Source: Xanthostigma xanthostigma (lineage: Eukaryota > Arthropoda > Insecta > Raphidioptera > Raphidiidae). Taken from it: a stretch of 64,000 nucleotides of DNA. Under the pieces are notes generated by a model. That model made no database searches, had not been told where the DNA came from, and was given only the letters and a program-made list of their open reading frames with translations. The stretch is from NCBI GenBank assembly GCA_963575645.1, contig OY754468.1:5456001-5520000 (forward strand), given 5' to 3'. Shown piece after piece: positions 52,052-63,011 of this stretch (position 1 is its first letter; every line of letters starts with the position of its first letter). The position numbers and the translations under genes were made by a program.

Positions 52052-53007
52052 TCACGTATTTCCAAGGATCCCACTGAAGAAGCCCGACATACAATTGAAT
52101 TTCGCATAAATTCTGTTTTCTCTTAACCTAGACGCGCATGAATGATAAATTTTATTCGTCATATTTCACTTATGACACACTAGCGCAGTCAAAGGCGTAG
52201 ATATGAAGGGGGTAATTATCCCCCCCCCCCGAACCATAATAATATAAAGTAAAACTGAAAATATTACGAACACCTAACTAAAAAATAAAATTTAGAAATA
52301 CTTCTTCAAAAAAAATTTATAAAATTAGTTTGGGAATTAATATTTTGCTTGACACCTTCCTTCTTGTGTGATATTAATAAAAAATATTGTTTTTTTCTAT
52401 CCCATAAGGTTTGTGCGGGGTCCTCTAAGTTATTAACTTACATGTTCATATTTTTAACTTCCCGATTAAAAAAAAATCGGAAAGTTATTGTTTTCACCCC
52501 GATTTTTTAAAATCGAGTTTTCGTCAGATCTCGACGTTTTGAGGTCCCAGCTATTCTGACTATTTTGGCGATGATGTCCGTAGAGCTGTTGTGTATGTAT
52601 AATTGAAAACCTCTTATTACTTTTGAACGGAGTGTCCGATTGAAACGCGGTTTGCGGCATCTGACGATGACTTTGCTGAACTTAGATTTCCGGAAAACTT
52701 AGAATGATTTAGCCCAAAAAATTTTGAATAATCTCAAAAAAATGAGTTTCAAGGTCTTTTAGACATTTGTTTTCTTGTAATATTTTCTAAACTACTAAAC
52801 CGATTAATTCCAACACCTAATCAGCTCTCCTCCTTAAAGAATTACGTCAATTTTTGCAAACCGCATCAAAATCGGTTCATGTGTTCCTGAACGAAAAATT
52901 CGTAAATAAGTGTTTTTCTAAATTACTCGCAAAATTCTTATCAGATCGATTTTTTTGTAATGTCCTTCTACCGGTGTAGAAATTGCGATCCGTTTTGCAT
53001 TGATGTT
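52052..53007. repeat. Unassigned, with a dispersed insect-type repeat
   Basis: 52455-52680 (CCGATTAAAAAAAAATCGG hairpin, CGTCAGATCTCGACGTTTTG, CCTCTTATTACTTTTGAACG) has the character of a widespread non-coding insect repeat, but no second copy is in the window. The short hairpin at 52448-52487 marks its start. No gene. Confidence 0.35.
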
Positions 53008-53163
53008 GAGTTTGGAAAATTTATTGTAGCTTGCGGATCAATTAAAAGAAGTAATTTTGTTGTATTTTTGCTATTTATAAATAGCAAAAATACAACAAAA
53101 GTACTCCTTTTAATTTCTTCTTTTAAGTGATTTATAAGCTACAAAAAATTTTCCCAACCAAAC
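53008..53163. repeat. Hairpin, ~75-bp arms
   Basis: GTTTGGAAAATTTATTGTAG at 53009 pairs with CTACAAAAAATTTTCCCAAC near 53142-53163; the inner TTGTTGTATTTTTGCTATTT and its complement meet at 53080. Non-coding. Confidence 0.8.
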
Positions 53164-53624
53164 ATTATTATAATATCGGCAATATGGACTACTCTATCTA
53201 ACGGCGAAACTTACTAACATGTGAGAAACAAGTATATGAATCGTACTGTCAATAAATACTGTTAATCGTGATTTTTTTTATAGTAATAATAAAAAAAGTT
53301 GATAAATTAATAAATAACTTATTATAGAACCTGCGAAGTTTTCACCTCGTGCAAACACAAATAAAAAGTTAGTAAAAGGTTGTAATAGTACCACGTTATG
53401 GTTAGTTATTTTACCAAGTAAGTAGGTATTATACTTAATCTCAGTATTGAAAACTTAATTTATTAATGGAATAGTTATTATTATTAAATAACATTAAGAA
53501 TTTTGATAGAAAAAAAAAAATAAAGTTGAAAATAAATTTTGACTGATGACTATTTTTAGGTTGGGAACATACATGTTGCAATAAAGTAATGTTTCAATAA
53601 TATGTTTGCAACGTTCATCAACAC

Positions 53625-54242
53625 TAGACATGGGAAAAGTCGTTACTATGAGATCACAGTGACTGTTATTCCGGTTACACAAAAATCACAGTGAAAAATC
53701 ATCGTGACTTTGTCACTTCGATCACTCACATCACAAGCCCGCACAGTCTGACGTCACAACGGCGTTGTTTGCCTACTCCGTTCATGTTTGACTTTGAGCG
53801 AAACTGATTACTGAGTAGTGACTGCGGTGACATGGAACGACATACGTTACTTTGAAACATAGATCTATTGGAACTTGGAGCGAGCGTCGTGACTGCGGTG
53901 ACATTAACGACATACGTTACTTTGGAACGTAGATCTATTGAAACTTGGAGCGACCGTCGTGACTGCGGTGACATGAAACGACATACGTTACTTTGGAACG
54001 TAGATCTATTGAAACTTGGAGCGACCGTCGTGACTGCGGTGACATGAAACGACATACGTTACTTTGGAACGTAGATATCTCGTCAGATCATAGTGTCATA
54101 TTTGAGTGACAGTGACTGCGGTGACATGGAACGACATACGTTACTTTGGAACGTAGATATCTCTTGTCAGATCACAGTGATTATTTTAGACGGCTTGTCA
54201 CAGTGATTTTTTCATCGTGAAGTTATTTTTTCCCCAACTCTA
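53625..54242. mobile_element. hAT MITE with internal minisatellite, 618 bp
   Basis: The ends TAGACATGGGAAAA and the inverted TAGAGTTGGGGAAAA are flanked by a perfect 8-bp duplication ATCAACAC (53617-53624 and 54243-54250). The second unit of the host duplication has a single ATCAACAC (54972-54979), the empty site. It contains CACAGTGA motifs near both ends and the 70-bp tandem array. Confidence 0.9.
53819..54148 (+). repeat. Minisatellite, ~70-bp unit, about 4.5 copies
   Basis: GTGACTGCGGTGACATG followed by ACGACATACGTTACTTTG and GTAGATCTATTGAAACTTGG is repeated from about 53819, 53890, 53960 and 54031, with a truncated unit from 54112. It lies within the hAT element. The 109-codon open frame through it is a repeat artefact. 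Confidence 0.85.
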
Positions 54243-54919
54243 ATCAACACTGCATTGATATAATATCTCTGTTTACCACTTTTATTCCTTGTTGATTACT
54301 CTTTAAATCGGAAGTTTGTAAACAGAAATCAGTAAAATTTACTTTACTTGAAGGTTCTGTTTCAATTGAATTTTTGCCTAATTTTATGATATGGCCGGCA
54401 TTTAATATACGTTCCCCTTCAAGGAAATTTCTTTTTGGGTGATTTGTATCAGCCCAATTACGTATTGTGCTGATACTTATCATTTTATTGGGAACCGCGA
54501 TATGGACTACTCTATCTGGCGGCGAAACTTACTAACTAACATGTGAGAAACAAGTATATGAATCGTACTGTCAATGAATACTGTTAATCGTGATTTTTTT
54601 ATAATAATAATAAAAAAAACATTGATAAATTAATAAATAACTTATTATGGAACCTGCGAACTTTTCACCTCGTGCAAACACAAATAAAAAGTTAGTAAAA
54701 GGTTATAACAGTTATATGTAGTACCACATCATTTCAATGCAGATGGTTAGTAATTTTTCTAAGTAAGTAGGTATTATACTTAATCTTAGCATTGAAAACT
54801 TAATTTATTAATTGAATAGTTATTATTATTAAATAACGTTAAAAATTTTGATAAAAAAAATAAAGTTGAAAATACATTTTGACAGATAACTGTTTTTAGA
54901 TTGGGAAGTGGGAACTTAC

Positions 54920-55217
54920 CGGTTGCAATAAAGTACCTACCTAATGTTTCAATAATATCTTTGCAACGTTCATCAACACAGCATTGATATAATATCTCTA
55001 TTTACCACTTTTATTTCTTGTGAATTACTCTTTAAATCGGAAGTTTGTAAACAGAAAGCATTAAAATTCACCTTACTTGGATGTTCTGTTTCAATTGAAT
55101 TTTTGCCTTAGTTTTATGATATGGCCGGCATTATAATATATACGTTGCCCATCAAGGAAATTTCTTTTTTCGGTGATTTGTATCAGCCCAATTACATATT
55201 GTGCTGATACTTAACAT
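54920..55217 (-). pseudogene. Exon 1 of a YqaJ/SWIM-type protein, copy 2
   Basis: The ATG at 55217 lies in the same AATAAAATG context as copy 1. MLSISTICNWADTNH, FNAFCLQTSDLKSNSQEIKV and VNRDIISM align with copy 1, as does VDERCK-IIETL, but frameshifts separate these parts. The exon ends at a consensus donor, GTAAGT, just beyond ATTGCAACCG. It lacks the hAT. A frameshifted pseudogene with better splice signals than copy 1. Confidence 0.5.
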
Positions 55218-55226
55218 TTTATTGCA

Positions 55227-56212
55227 CTTAAAAAAATTCACAATTGCACTGTTTACTATGTAGTAACCATAGTAACTATGGGAAAAGATACTCCATCGTT
55301 GCCATGTTTTTAAAGCTCCACCCAATTGACGAACCCCAATTAGGCTTTTGAAAAAAAAATAATTATCGATTTTTTTATTGTATTTTAAAACTTTATTATA
55401 AATAATATTGATAATCGATGCGAAAAACTTTCAAAAAACTTTTTTTAAATTAATTATAAGCAATTTAAAATTGATAAAATATTAAAAAAATCACGTGACT
55501 GCAAACGCACTAAAATTGTTTTTGACAGTTGTGACGTCATAATGTTAAAATGTATATACGCAGTATATACTATCAATGGCTTCTACATGTGTATTGACTA
55601 AAACTATCCTAAATTTAATATAAAAAAAATTTGTTGGCAAGTAATTCTATTTAATAATGTGTGATAAATCTTTTATAAAAGCCAATTCTGCTAATATACT
55701 TACTGTAGATATTATTTATGATCACAGATTTTCTAAAAAATTATACATTTTCGGTTCAATTCAGCTGCGGTTCGAGATGCGAAAGCATCAATGGACGTTT
55801 TTTTTCACAAAATAATAATGTGACTGTAATTTATGAGAAACTAAATATTTTTCATTAAATATAACTAATTAATTTATTATTATAATAATATAAATTAACA
55901 TTATGACGTCACATTATGTTCGGGAAATGTCGGCGCGTTCTCGGAACTGGGTACAAAAATTTATTTTTAATTTGATATAACTTTTGAATTATAACGAAAA
56001 TAAAAAAAAAAGAAAAATAGTTTTGTTATAAAACTTATATACGATCTTTCCATTTATGACAAAAAAAAATTTCATTCAAAAGCCCAATTGCACTTGACAA
56101 TTTCACAATTGCATTGTTCACTGTATAGTAACCATTGTAACTATGGGAAATGATACCCCATCGTCGCCATGTTTTTAAAACTCCACCCATTTGAAGGACC
56201 CCAATTAAAAAT
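55227..56212 (-). promoter_or_regulatory. Duplicated upstream (promoter-like) segment flanking a TIR element
   Basis: 55227-55344 and 56084-56212 are direct copies (AATTCACAATTGCACTGTTT, ACTATGGGAAAAGATACTCC, CCATGTTTTTAAAGCTCCAC). On the minus strand this block precedes the copy-2 ATG by under 130 bp; GTGGAGCTTTAAAAACATGG could include a TATA-like box. Its promoter role is inferred only from position. Confidence 0.3.
55345..56083. mobile_element. TIR element, ~739 bp, class unknown
   Basis: GGCTTTTGAAAAAAAAATAA at the left and TTCATTCAAAAGCC at the right form short inverted ends next to CAATTA and CAATTG. Inside, TGACGTCATAATGTTAA (about 55533) and TTAACATTATGACGTCA (about 55897) form a second inverted pair. 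No transposase. Confidence 0.45.
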
Positions 56213-56369
56213 ATTTTATTATTAAAAATATCAGTTACCATAGTAACTTACAAGTTACAAGTTGTCACTTCATACCTAATATTGTGTTCTCTAATTTGTT
56301 TCATTCACTTATCTTCCACCATGTATACCCGTTAAGTCCACCATATTTTGAATAGTAGACTACACAACA

Positions 56370-56870
56370 CTTTTACCATTAAAACTGCACAGTGGGGAAT
56401 GGTACGCTCGTTACTATTTTAGGTAAAAATATATTTTTTCTAAAATTTTATAAATGATTTTCGTTTTGTGGGCCCTGAGCTCAAAAAGCATATTTTTGAA
56501 AAAGTGTGTTCGTGTGTTTGCCTGTCTATTAGTCTGTCTGTGAGCACGATACAGGTCAAACGGTTGAGAGCATTACACCCCAATTTTGGGAGGCTGTTTG
56601 ACATACAAATATGAAGCGCCCTATCGTGTTTAGAGGAAAATTGCCATATGCGGAAAAGGGATATGTGCTATAACGTTGTTTTTCTATTATAACGGAATAT
56701 TTACTTAAAAAACGGTTCTTTATTATATTTATTTTCTCAAGAAAGTTTTGTAAATAAGATTTATTCTAAGCTTTATAATTATTATAACGGAACTATTTTA
56801 AAAATAAAAACAATCAGCTGTCCTTTTGTTCCGAAGATCTATCCAAAAGAAACTAGTTTATTTTTCAACA
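56370..56870 (+). repeat. Family X, diverged copy
   Basis: TTTTACCATTAAAACTGCAC, GAGCACGATACAGGTCAAAC, CCAATTTTGGGAGGCTGTTT and AGCGCCCTATCGTGTTT match the 5' two thirds of family X. The 3' third is missing. Confidence 0.7.
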
Positions 56871-57229
56871 AAATCTACTTCGGTTTTCTTTTACAAAAAT
56901 CCAAATTTTGGGAATTAAAAATTTAAAAAAATATAATATTCCTACTTTTTGGCCTAAATTTTTTCACGATCTGATAGCTTACTAATTGGTCAACCTTCCT
57001 AAAGCTAAAAACCACTAAATTTACTGTTAGATTTTATGTTGTGTGTTAAAACTTACAATAAATAAAAAAAATTAAATAAAAATTATTCAGTCTCATTACT
57101 ATAAAAATTTTTCTGTAAAAAGACAAAACCGCAGTAGATTTTCTCGAAGATGACGCATCTCTGACCCCCAAGTATAGAGATTAAATCATTCCAAATTAGT
57201 CATAATTTCTTCTCAATTACCGATCACTC
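56871..57229. other. No gene seen
   Basis: AT-rich, unassigned. Confidence 0.4.
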
Positions 57230-57312
57230 TGTATAGATTACGTCACATCAAAAGACGGATAAACAGTAAGCGGAAAAAATTGCACCTGAGCGAAGCCGGA
57301 CCGAGCTGCTAG
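57230..57312 (+). mobile_element. Helitron 3' end
   Basis: TTGCACCTGAGCGAAGCCGG-ACCGAGCTGCTAG (end 57312, before T) is the GAAGCCGG...CTAG Helitron terminus. The 5' part was not located. Confidence 0.6.
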
Positions 57313-58002
57313 TAAATGTGAAAATCTAGATTCGAAAAAGTTTGCTTTGTGTACACACCATGTTTTATTGGAATGAGTATAAAACACGATCACGAACATA
57401 TTAAATATGAATACTGAATGTTCTATAAAGTAAAAAAGAAAAACAATTAACAATGATGATACCACATATTTAATATTAGCAGCCCGGTAGATACAGACAT
57501 AGAAAAAAAACGACTGTGCTTTAGATCACACGACTGAAGTAAAACTTCTTCCTGCCATAATTTGTTATTCACCCGAAAATTCACAACATATGAACTTTAA
57601 AATGAATTTACAATTTTATTCACTTTAAACGTAGAGTATTTAAATCTAAATCTCAATCTTAAATTCTTTCCCCTCGCCTAAAACTGGTTGCCGCTCTCTG
57701 ACGCTATTTTGGAAGCTAAATAAGAACTAGGGATAACAGTACAGGTCCTAAGAGTGAAAAATAAAAAAAACGTTTTCTTAGAAAAACACACAATCTAAAA
57801 AAACAACATAATCAGTCATACGTAGTCTAAGCCTGTTTTCAAAAAAATCGCTTGTAGGGCCTGTAACGTGGTTCTTGATCCTTCATTTTACCCAAACCCT
57901 GGGTTCGGGTAAAAGCTAAAGGTTTCGGAACTCTTTAACTGTGACCATTTTTAAACAAATGTGATTTGAGATGAAGCGTGCAGGCGGTATTTGTAGTTGG
58001 CA
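57313..58002. other. No gene seen
   Basis: Unassigned. The 75-codon minus frame near 57238-57465 has no recognisable motif. Confidence 0.4.
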
Positions 58003-58520
58003 TATACAAAATGATTTTTAAGTTCATTCTTCTTTTTTAACAACGTGTAGAAATCAAATAGACGAACAAATATTTCAAGTAACTTTTTTATCAAAACTCA
58101 AAAATGAAAGAGAAACGGGCTTTCAAAGTTTTATTAAATTTTGAGGTCGGTCCTGGGGTTATATTATGTCACTATGGAAATATGTTATTATTATCAAGTA
58201 TTCACAGAGATTGTTCGAAGTTGCCCCCGCTTTGTTGATTACAAAGATGCGTGCGTCGTAGCCATGCTTCTGTACATGCTTGTAGTAGCGATAAGGGCCT
58301 TCAGCGAATTATTTGGGATGAATTTCCGATTCGTGTTATCATTTCTTTGAGTTTGTTAACCGGGATTTTGATTTAATTAAATAAAATTTAAAAAATTTAA
58401 ACGGCTGTTTCTCTCTTATTTTTGAGTTTTAATAAAAAAGTTATATAAAACATTTGCTCGTCTATTTGATTTCTACACGCTGTTAAAAAAGAAGAATCAA
58501 CTTAAAAATCAGCCTGTATA
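58003..58520. mobile_element. TIR element with ~110-bp inverted repeats
   Basis: TATACAAAATGATTTTTAAG-TTCATTCTTCTTTTTTAACA at the left is the inverse of the right end (CTTAAAAATCAGCCTGTATA); AGAAATCAAATAGACGAACA and AAACTCAAAAATGAAAGAGA also recur inverted. The 69-codon interior frame (58141-58350) has no recognisable domain. Class unknown. Confidence 0.65.
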
Positions 58521-58974
58521 GTCTTAAGAGTGCTATATTTGAGGAACGTTCGGTACATCATCCGTACACAAGTGCTATTATAGCATGCGCTTGTGTTTTA
58601 AAAGGTTCGTTTTAGATAATTTCCTCCTTATAATAGAGTGGCATCAGAGACCTTTGTGAAGCAGGAAAGATATTAGTTCTGTACTTTTATACTTATATTG
58701 GCATCTCTGTCGGCGACACGACGAGTGCGGATATCTCTGTCCTTCCGAACGGATATTAGACCAGTTTTAATATGCTACATAATAGCTTATTATTATTATT
58801 ATTTCATTATTATTAGTTATTGCGTATCACCGAATCGCTTTATATGTTCTATACTGTTCTGTTAAATTATCTATTTTGATGCAAAGACAATTAATTAGTA
58901 TATCTAGAAAGAAATTCCAGCCAATTGGGTGACGGGACTCTCCTGGTTACAGTCTTCGTGGACGCAACATCAAC
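58521..58974. other. Unassigned; short family X end
   Basis: 58908-58946 (AAATTCCAGCCAATTGGGTG) is a reversed family-X 3' end. An ATT microsatellite is near 58785-58805. No gene. Confidence 0.5.
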
Positions 58975-58987
58975 ATACATGCATTTT

Positions 58988-59358
58988 TTAATAAATAAAA
59001 TTATCGACCAATATATTAACAAAAAATATAATTAATACAATCCGGATTTGGACCTTCTTCAGAACTGATCTAAAAAATATAAAAATAATTAATATTTAAT
59101 TTCTAATTCGCTTTATATAAAATTCTTTCAAACTTATTAATTAGTATCAAAATATTGAAAAAATAATTTTATATAAAGCGAATTAGAAATTAAATATTAA
59201 TTATTTTTTATATTTTTTAGATCAGTTCTGAAGAAGGTTCAAATCCGGATTGAAACGTTAATGTATTAATTATATTTCTTGTTAATATATTGTCTGAAAA
59301 ATTGGTCGATAATTTTATTTATTGAAGAGTTCTATTCAGACGTTAATCAAAGATTTGA
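58988..59358. mobile_element. PLE-A hairpin, 371 bp
   Basis: ATACATGCATTTT flanks it at 58975-58987 and 59359-59371. The left arm is shortened around the core; the right arm contains CTGAAGAAGGTTCAAATCCG-GATTGAAACG (59239), then the terminal region and the 36-nt tail at the right end. Confidence 0.9.
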
Positions 59359-59581
59359 ATACATGCATTTTGTTGAGGAAATAATTAATTAATGCATAAC
59401 AAAAACCTTCCACATAAAATGCATACTAACCTCTCTTGGACGCCCAGTCTATGTTGCATTTTATGTGAAACGATTTTCTGTAATGCATTAATGATGTCCA
59501 TAAGTCATTCATTGATTTCTCGGTGAATTGAGATACCCCTCATACAACTCTTAAGCAGAGCTATATCTATATATTATGCTG

Positions 59582-60509
59582 AGGCCGCTGCACACGAGGC
59601 TAGAGACACTGCTTGGACTTCTGCTGGCCGGCAGGCTGGCTACAAAGCTGGAAATGATGTTACTGCGGACTTGCCTGCTAACTCATAAGATACGTTTTAA
59701 AATCAGAACAGTGGCTATTTTACTTGCTAGGTCCGCTGCTACAGGTATGAGCAATAACCAATCAGGAATCAGTATTTCTTGTCAAGTAGGCGACTTGAAC
59801 AAACGCCCACAAATAAACACTATGCCAGAGTGTGTGTTATGTTCAGAGACAATAAACATGCACTTATGTTACCGTTTTAATTGTCACTGCCGACGGCCTC
59901 GAACTGCGCAATATATACCTGGCTCCTAATCTTTATTACACGAACTGCGCACTGTACAAAAGACCATAAAAATTCACAGTACACGAACTGCGCACCAGGC
60001 AATAATAATAATAATTATTATGTATGATCACAGGAAAGAAAAATAAAACTTTACAGCCTTGCAAGTTTTAAAAGCACAGCGCCAATACGACTCGCCATTT
60101 TTTAAAACCTTCGAAAAAGAAAACTTTACACCTTCCAAAACCAAAATTTCGTTTCCTCTTTCACCTATGTTCAAAAACGGAATTCATAATGAATATCAGA
60201 CGCTAGAGTAACTTTAGCAAGATGTGAAGATAAATCAATTAAGAGAAGGGATTAATAATTATTTTTTAAACTAGTGCGGAATTGTTGTTAAGTATTACAG
60301 GTAATAAAAAGAACCCTCATTAAAAGATTAAGAAAGTGCGCAGTTCATGCACGTCCGATACTGCGCGCGCACTAAATCCACCGCCAGCGCAAGCTTGTAA
60401 AGACGTCTCGTGTGAAGCGAGTACATAATAGCAATGAAGAAAATCAGCGCTAGAAAACTGGTAGTGAAATCTAGCTAGGAACCTAGCGGCAAATCGTGTA
60501 CAGCGGACT
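59582..60509. mobile_element. Harbinger-type MITE, 928 bp
   Basis: The left end AGGCCGCTGCACACGAGGCT-AGAGAC and the right end CTAGCG...CGTGTACAGCGGACT, followed by TTA, match the 38508-38953 family. TCGCTTCACACGAGAC-type motifs sit near the right end on the opposite strand. The 117-codon frame at its start is not conserved. No transposase. Confidence 0.65.
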
Positions 60510-61057
60510 TTAGGTATAATTTTATTGAAATGATTTTCAAAAGTCCGCATCCACTAAATTCTCTAATGAGTAGATCAAAAGGGTTGCACGTAAAGAGTTA
60601 TTCTGTGAAAACGAAACGCTTTAATTTATTATTTTTAATTAGACTAATGAATTTAAATTAACGTAATTGAATAAAGTTTAGTTGCATAGTAATTATCTAC
60701 AGGCTGGTTCAATTCAGTTTCTCATGTTTTGTATATATCTCATGTTTCGTATATCTTTTTGTATATTTTATCAGAGAGGGCATGTTGAAACGGCTTTGGC
60801 TACTCATGACCCTAAATTAAATCGATTATTATTATTATTATTATTATTATTCAGTTGCGTTTTGCACTTTAAATACGTTTTGAAAAGATCTCTGCCTCTG
60901 TTATTCCTGATTTTGAATAAATCGTTTTCTTTGTAATTTATTCATTTATTGCCATATTCACCGAACGTAAGTAGTTATTTATTCGGTTCATTTATTTCTT
61001 CAGGTAACTATTCCTCCGAATAAACAGCGTTTTTTCCCCAGTGTACTGAGAAGATAA
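60510..61057. other. No gene seen
   Basis: An ATT microsatellite near 60827-60852 and a diverged copy of the 49305-49385 block at 60950-61035. Otherwise unassigned. Confidence 0.45.
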
Positions 61058-61750
61058 TCTATACTAATATATAAAGCTGAAGAGTTTGTTTGTTTGTTTG
61101 AACGCGCTAATCTCAGAAACTACTGGTTCAAATTGAAAATTTTTTTTTGTTGGATAGCCCATTTATCGAGGAAGGATATAGGCTATATTATAATATCACG
61201 CTACGACCATTACGAGCGGAGCATCGATGAAAAATGTTGCAAAATATATCTCAAAAATGAGCTTCTATTTAGGTGCACGAAATGCCGTAACTAAATATAC
61301 CAATATTAGCCTAGTACATCAGAAGCCCGAATAGCTCAGTCGGTAGTGTACGTCACTTATGATATCAGAGTCGTGGGTTCGAGCCCCACGTTGGGCGAAT
61401 ACATTTTTAATTTTATTTATTTTCTACATTACTTTCTTACATTTAAATTTATTTTAATTTTATTTACCACTAATTAAAATTAAATAAATCTAATTAATAG
61501 CTTATTTAAAAACTGTATAAAAATAATTTTCTTACAGTGTTTTGAATTAAATATTTATAATATTTTATTAATTCCAGTAATTATTGATTTAAAAGAAATT
61601 TATTATCTGTACTAAAAAGTATAATTACTGCTTTTTATCGACAAAAACTTTTGAACGGTAACTCCGATCATCATGAAATTTGGACACAACATTCATCTCG
61701 GTAAACTAAGATGAATGTGCGTATTCATGTCCCTCCCTTCCACATTCGTT
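61058..61750 (+). mobile_element. Helitron with tRNA-Lys-like module, copy 2, 3' truncated
   Basis: TCTATACTAATATATAAAGC, TCTCAGAAACTACTGGTTCA, GATAGCCCATTTATCGAGGA and GACAAAAACTTTTGAACGGT match 14470-15150 in order. It lacks the final GAAACCGGG...CTAG, ending near CACATTCGTTCTA. Confidence 0.7.
61325..61398 (+). pseudogene. tRNA-Lys-like pseudogene in a Helitron
   Basis: GCCCGAATAGCTCAGTCGGT and GTCGTGGGTTCGAGCCCCAC-GTTGGGC: the acceptor (GCCC/GGGC) and T arm (GTGGG/CCCAC) are intact, better than at 14739, but the anticodon arm (CACTTATGATATC) is unrelated to Lys. The two copies have decayed in different arms. Confidence 0.75.
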
Positions 61751-62205
61751 CTACTAATAACTTACTAAAATATACCTAAATAGCACGAGAGCCCGTAACA
61801 CTCAAACCCTATGGATCTCCGAATAGACCAATTCATGGATATTTGGGAAATTTAAACCCTGCTTAATAAAAAAGTACAATGGTTAGCAGGCTGGATTCGG
61901 CCATAACGTGAAAAAGGGGTAACTTCTGGTCACCCAAAAAAACGGTTATCATATATATGCATCTTCGAATAGAATGTTGTTTACTTTGTTTTGAAGTTTA
62001 CGTTTATAACGTGCTCAATAGGTTGGCGGGTTCCGGTGGGCTAAAATCCCCGCCAATCGCAATTGAATTTTTGATTAAAATTCTTTTATTATATAAATGG
62101 AATAATGACATACAAGTTTTATAGCAAAACTACGTTTATTTTATTTTTTTACCTCATAATAAAAAAGTTATATAAAGTTAAAAAAATTAAAACCTTAATA
62201 AATTA
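61751..62205. other. No gene seen
   Basis: Unassigned non-coding sequence. Confidence 0.4.
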
Positions 62206-62414
62206 TTGAAAACAAAAAAAAAAACCGTTGTGCCCGACTAATTAAAAAGATAAAATATCTTTTTAATTAGTCGGTCACAACTGTTTTTTTTTTGTTTTCA
62301 ATATTTTATTTATTTATTTATTTATTTATTTTATTTATTTATTTTATTTATTTATTTTATTTATTTATTTTATTTATTTATTTTATTTATTTATTTTATT
62401 TATTTATTTTATTT
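62206..62414. repeat. Hairpin followed by TTTTATTTATTTA minisatellite
   Basis: 62206-62304 is a hairpin with arms of about 47 bp meeting at GATAAAATATC (AATTAGTCGG-CACAAC mirrored). It is followed by about eight units of a 13-bp TTTTATTTATTTA repeat to 62414. Confidence 0.85.
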
Positions 62415-62623
62415 GTAAATCTGGCAGGCTAACAGACAAATTTTAATTTAAATAGTTTTTTTTTAATTTCCACCGACTAGTTTTAGAGAAATCAATGAAA
62501 ACATATCATCCATCTACCGTTTTACCACAAAGCCAATGTTAAATTTGCCTACTTTTAAAGTCATTTATTTATTTAAATAATCGGGCAAACCCCCCTAAAA
62601 TTTTCAGAATTGGTTTAAGGCCC

Positions 62624-62945
62624 CTTCACACGTTGCAGGATTTCGTGCTCGCTAGCTTGCTTGAAGTCTTGCAGGCTGCCATGCATGGTATCCTGCTTGG
62701 TGGTCGGTAGGGAGCACTGCTAGTTTCGCTTCACACGCAGCTTGCTTGTTTGCTCACTGTTTTGCTAGGTTGACACTTGACAGTTATATTTGAAATTTAA
62801 ATATGGATGCAATGGTTGTGCAAGAAATAATTCGTCGTAGACAAATTGCTACTATGACTTTAATAATGATTGAAAATATGCTTTACTGTAGTGCAATTTA
62901 CCGAATGAAATTCATTAATGTAAAGAATTTATTTTAATAAAAAAT
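62624..62945 (+). mobile_element. Possible Harbinger-type element, left end
   Basis: TTTAAGGCCCCTTCACACGT-TGCAGG after TAA looks like a Harbinger left terminus, with CTTGC-rich subterminal repeats and TTCGCTTCACACG inverted nearby. The short frame MDAMVVQEIIRRRQIATMTL starts at about 62803 in the place where the Harbinger gene starts in 35819-36563. The right end was not found. Confidence 0.4.
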
Positions 62946-62975
62946 AATCGTTTTTAAAAGAAAATCATTTAAAAA

Positions 62976-62979
<4 letters not shown>

Positions 62980-63011
<32 letters not shown>

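Larger units (their letters stand above)
53573..54483 (-). pseudogene. Exon 1 of a YqaJ/SWIM-type protein, copy 1, split by hAT
   Basis: From ATG at 54483 the minus strand reads MISISTIRNWADTNHPKRNF, LEGERILNAGHIIKLGKNS and FTDFCLQTSDLKSNQQGIKV, VNRDIISMQC. After the hAT insertion (53625-54242) it continues VDERCKHIIETLLYCN to a possible donor, GTATGT, at about 53572. GHII...FCLQTSxLKSN...C...CKHI..LLYC is reminiscent of the N-terminal region plus SWIM zinc finger of YqaJ-exonuclease proteins of arthropods, which bind nucleic acid. The CxC pair of the finger is incomplete. The hAT and lack of downstream exons make it a pseudogene. The identification is from memory of motifs only. Confidence 0.5.
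53176..55230 (-). repeat. Tandem duplication of a gene 5' end (two units)
   Basis: Unit 1 (53176-54502, including a 618-bp hAT insertion) and unit 2 (54503-55230) are collinear: GATATGGACTACTCTATCT starts both, followed by matching intron-like DNA, donor site, exon and the ATG region. Divergence is moderate, including small in/dels. Confidence 0.8.

Noticed and set aside
53726-54055. 109-codon minus-strand frame with internal repeats
   Set aside because: It is created by the 70-bp minisatellite in a hAT element.
59576-59929. 117-codon plus frame; also 7397-7621
   Set aside because: Both lie in related Harbinger-type non-coding DNA; no conserved protein pattern.
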